A stretch of DNA of 64,000 nt from Ramlibacter monticola (lineage in GTDB: Bacteria > Pseudomonadota > Gammaproteobacteria > Burkholderiales > Burkholderiaceae_C), in assembly GCF_016722785.1 (NCBI RefSeq), contig NZ_JAEQNE010000001.1, positions 248,001-312,000 on the forward strand. Direction: 5' to 3'. The notes below the pieces were generated by a model. That model saw only the letters and a program-made list of their open reading frames with translations, was not told where the DNA came from and did no database searches. The translations under genes were made by a program, and so were the position numbers. Of the stretch, positions 63,632 to 64,000 are shown piece after piece (position 1 is the first letter of the stretch; every line of letters begins with the position of its first letter).

Positions 63632-63815
63632 GCTTTGGTGGGTGGGACTTCCTCGCGCGGAGTGAATGGAACCCGCGCCCCAACCCGATGACATGCAGCC
63701 AGCGCGGCAGCGCGCGGCGTCGCGCGGTCCAGGACGCCGAGCCGTCCTGGAGTTTGCGCTGAATCAAGCAATGGTCGCGACTCATGGAGCACCCGGTTGA
63801 CCCGGGGTACCCCAT

Positions 63816-63823
63816 GTATACAG
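63816..63823. promoter_or_regulatory. GntR-type operator candidate
   Basis: TGTATACA lies in CATGTATACAGAG, 55 bases upstream of the GntR gene. FadR/FCD-type GntR regulators typically bind sequences built on TGTATACA, so this may be its own operator. Confidence 0.45.
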
Positions 63824-63877
63824 AGTCCAGTACGCAAACAACAGCACCTTCCGCGCTGCTGATTCGAGGTACTGCCC

Positions 63878-64000
63878 TTGCCACCGACCCTCCAACCCGT
63901 GAAGCGACCGGTCGCCCTCGGCGAGCAGGTCTACACATCCCTGCAGACGCATTTGCGCAGCGGCGCCGTCGCGCCCGGCCAGCCGCTGCAGGAAGTGCAG
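63878..64000 (+). CDS. GntR-family transcriptional regulator, N-terminal part (cut by window edge)
   Basis: Forty-one codons remain, from a TTG at 63878 (a GTG at 63899 in the same frame is an equally good start). The segment LGEQVYTSLQTHLRSGAVAP, then GQPLQEVQ, matches the first helix and strand of the GntR winged helix. The remainder, including the effector domain, is beyond the window, so subgroup and ligand are unknown. A TGTATACA operator candidate upstream points to the FCD/FadR subgroup. Confidence 0.7.
   Translation, partial: MPPTLQPVKRPVALGEQVYTSLQTHLRSGAVAPGQPLQEVQ

Overview
The window is high-GC DNA from a betaproteobacterium of the order Burkholderiales, most likely Comamonadaceae (Ramlibacter/Variovorax-like). 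I infer this from gene content and protein style: a pyruvate dehydrogenase operon with lipoyl-fused E3, a betaproteobacterial proteasome homologue, Bug-type tripartite tricarboxylate binding proteins, AtuA-family genes, DUF883 and DUF2239. No tRNA, rRNA, CRISPR array, transposase or prophage gene is visible.

Layout. 1-448: 5' part of a PQQ sugar dehydrogenase on the minus strand. 522-1166: NlpC/P60 hydrolase. 1253-5969: a molybdenum hydroxylase pair (IorA/IorB type) followed directly by soxX-soxY-soxZ-soxA. 6012-12868 (minus): aceE, aceF, a proteasome-like hydrolase (BPH) and lpdA, with a PAS histidine kinase and a FixJ-type regulator divergent at 13060-16220. 16230-17327: two long palindromic repeats flank folD. 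17425-21894: prlC-type peptidase, glutaredoxin-like protein, rpiA and pyrD. 21907-25528: a PNPOx-fold protein, then a UbiD decarboxylase, Bug binding protein and UbiX operon, with a perfect FNR-type box between the divergent units. 25536-32906: FAD oxidoreductase, N-formylglutamate amidohydrolase, lytic transglycosylase, MetE-C-like protein, MFS permease, PbpG-type endopeptidase and a small unknown. 32907-36397 (minus): OmpR-type regulator, histidine kinase and DegP-type protease. 36487-39025: second transglycosylase paralogue, WrbA, bacteriohemerythrin and DUF883 protein.

The most remarkable region is 39720-52362, seven co-directional genes with short gaps or overlaps. They encode a 1933-residue FAAL-carrier-reductase-adenylation-carrier-thioesterase megasynthase with no condensation domain; a sterol-desaturase-type di-iron membrane oxygenase; a small membrane protein; an MMPL/RND transporter fused in frame to a LolA-like periplasmic domain; a DUF1302-like outer-membrane barrel; and an Sfp-type phosphopantetheinyl transferase. 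I read this as one pathway that activates and reduces a fatty acid, loads a second building block, tailors the lipid and carries it across the envelope. The product is unknown.

52533-64000: a YbhB-type lipoprotein, a zinc-ribbon membrane protein, a TauD-family dioxygenase with a BKACE-family enzyme, a PPP phosphatase, a GST, a LysR regulator divergent from an AtuA/AtuA-related/Bug operon, a small unknown, a D-Ala-D-Ala carboxypeptidase, a DUF2239 protein under an apparently leaderless, operator-rich promoter, and the 5' end of a GntR regulator at the right edge. Intergenic stretches above about 300 bp are rare; the only long one is 39026-39719.
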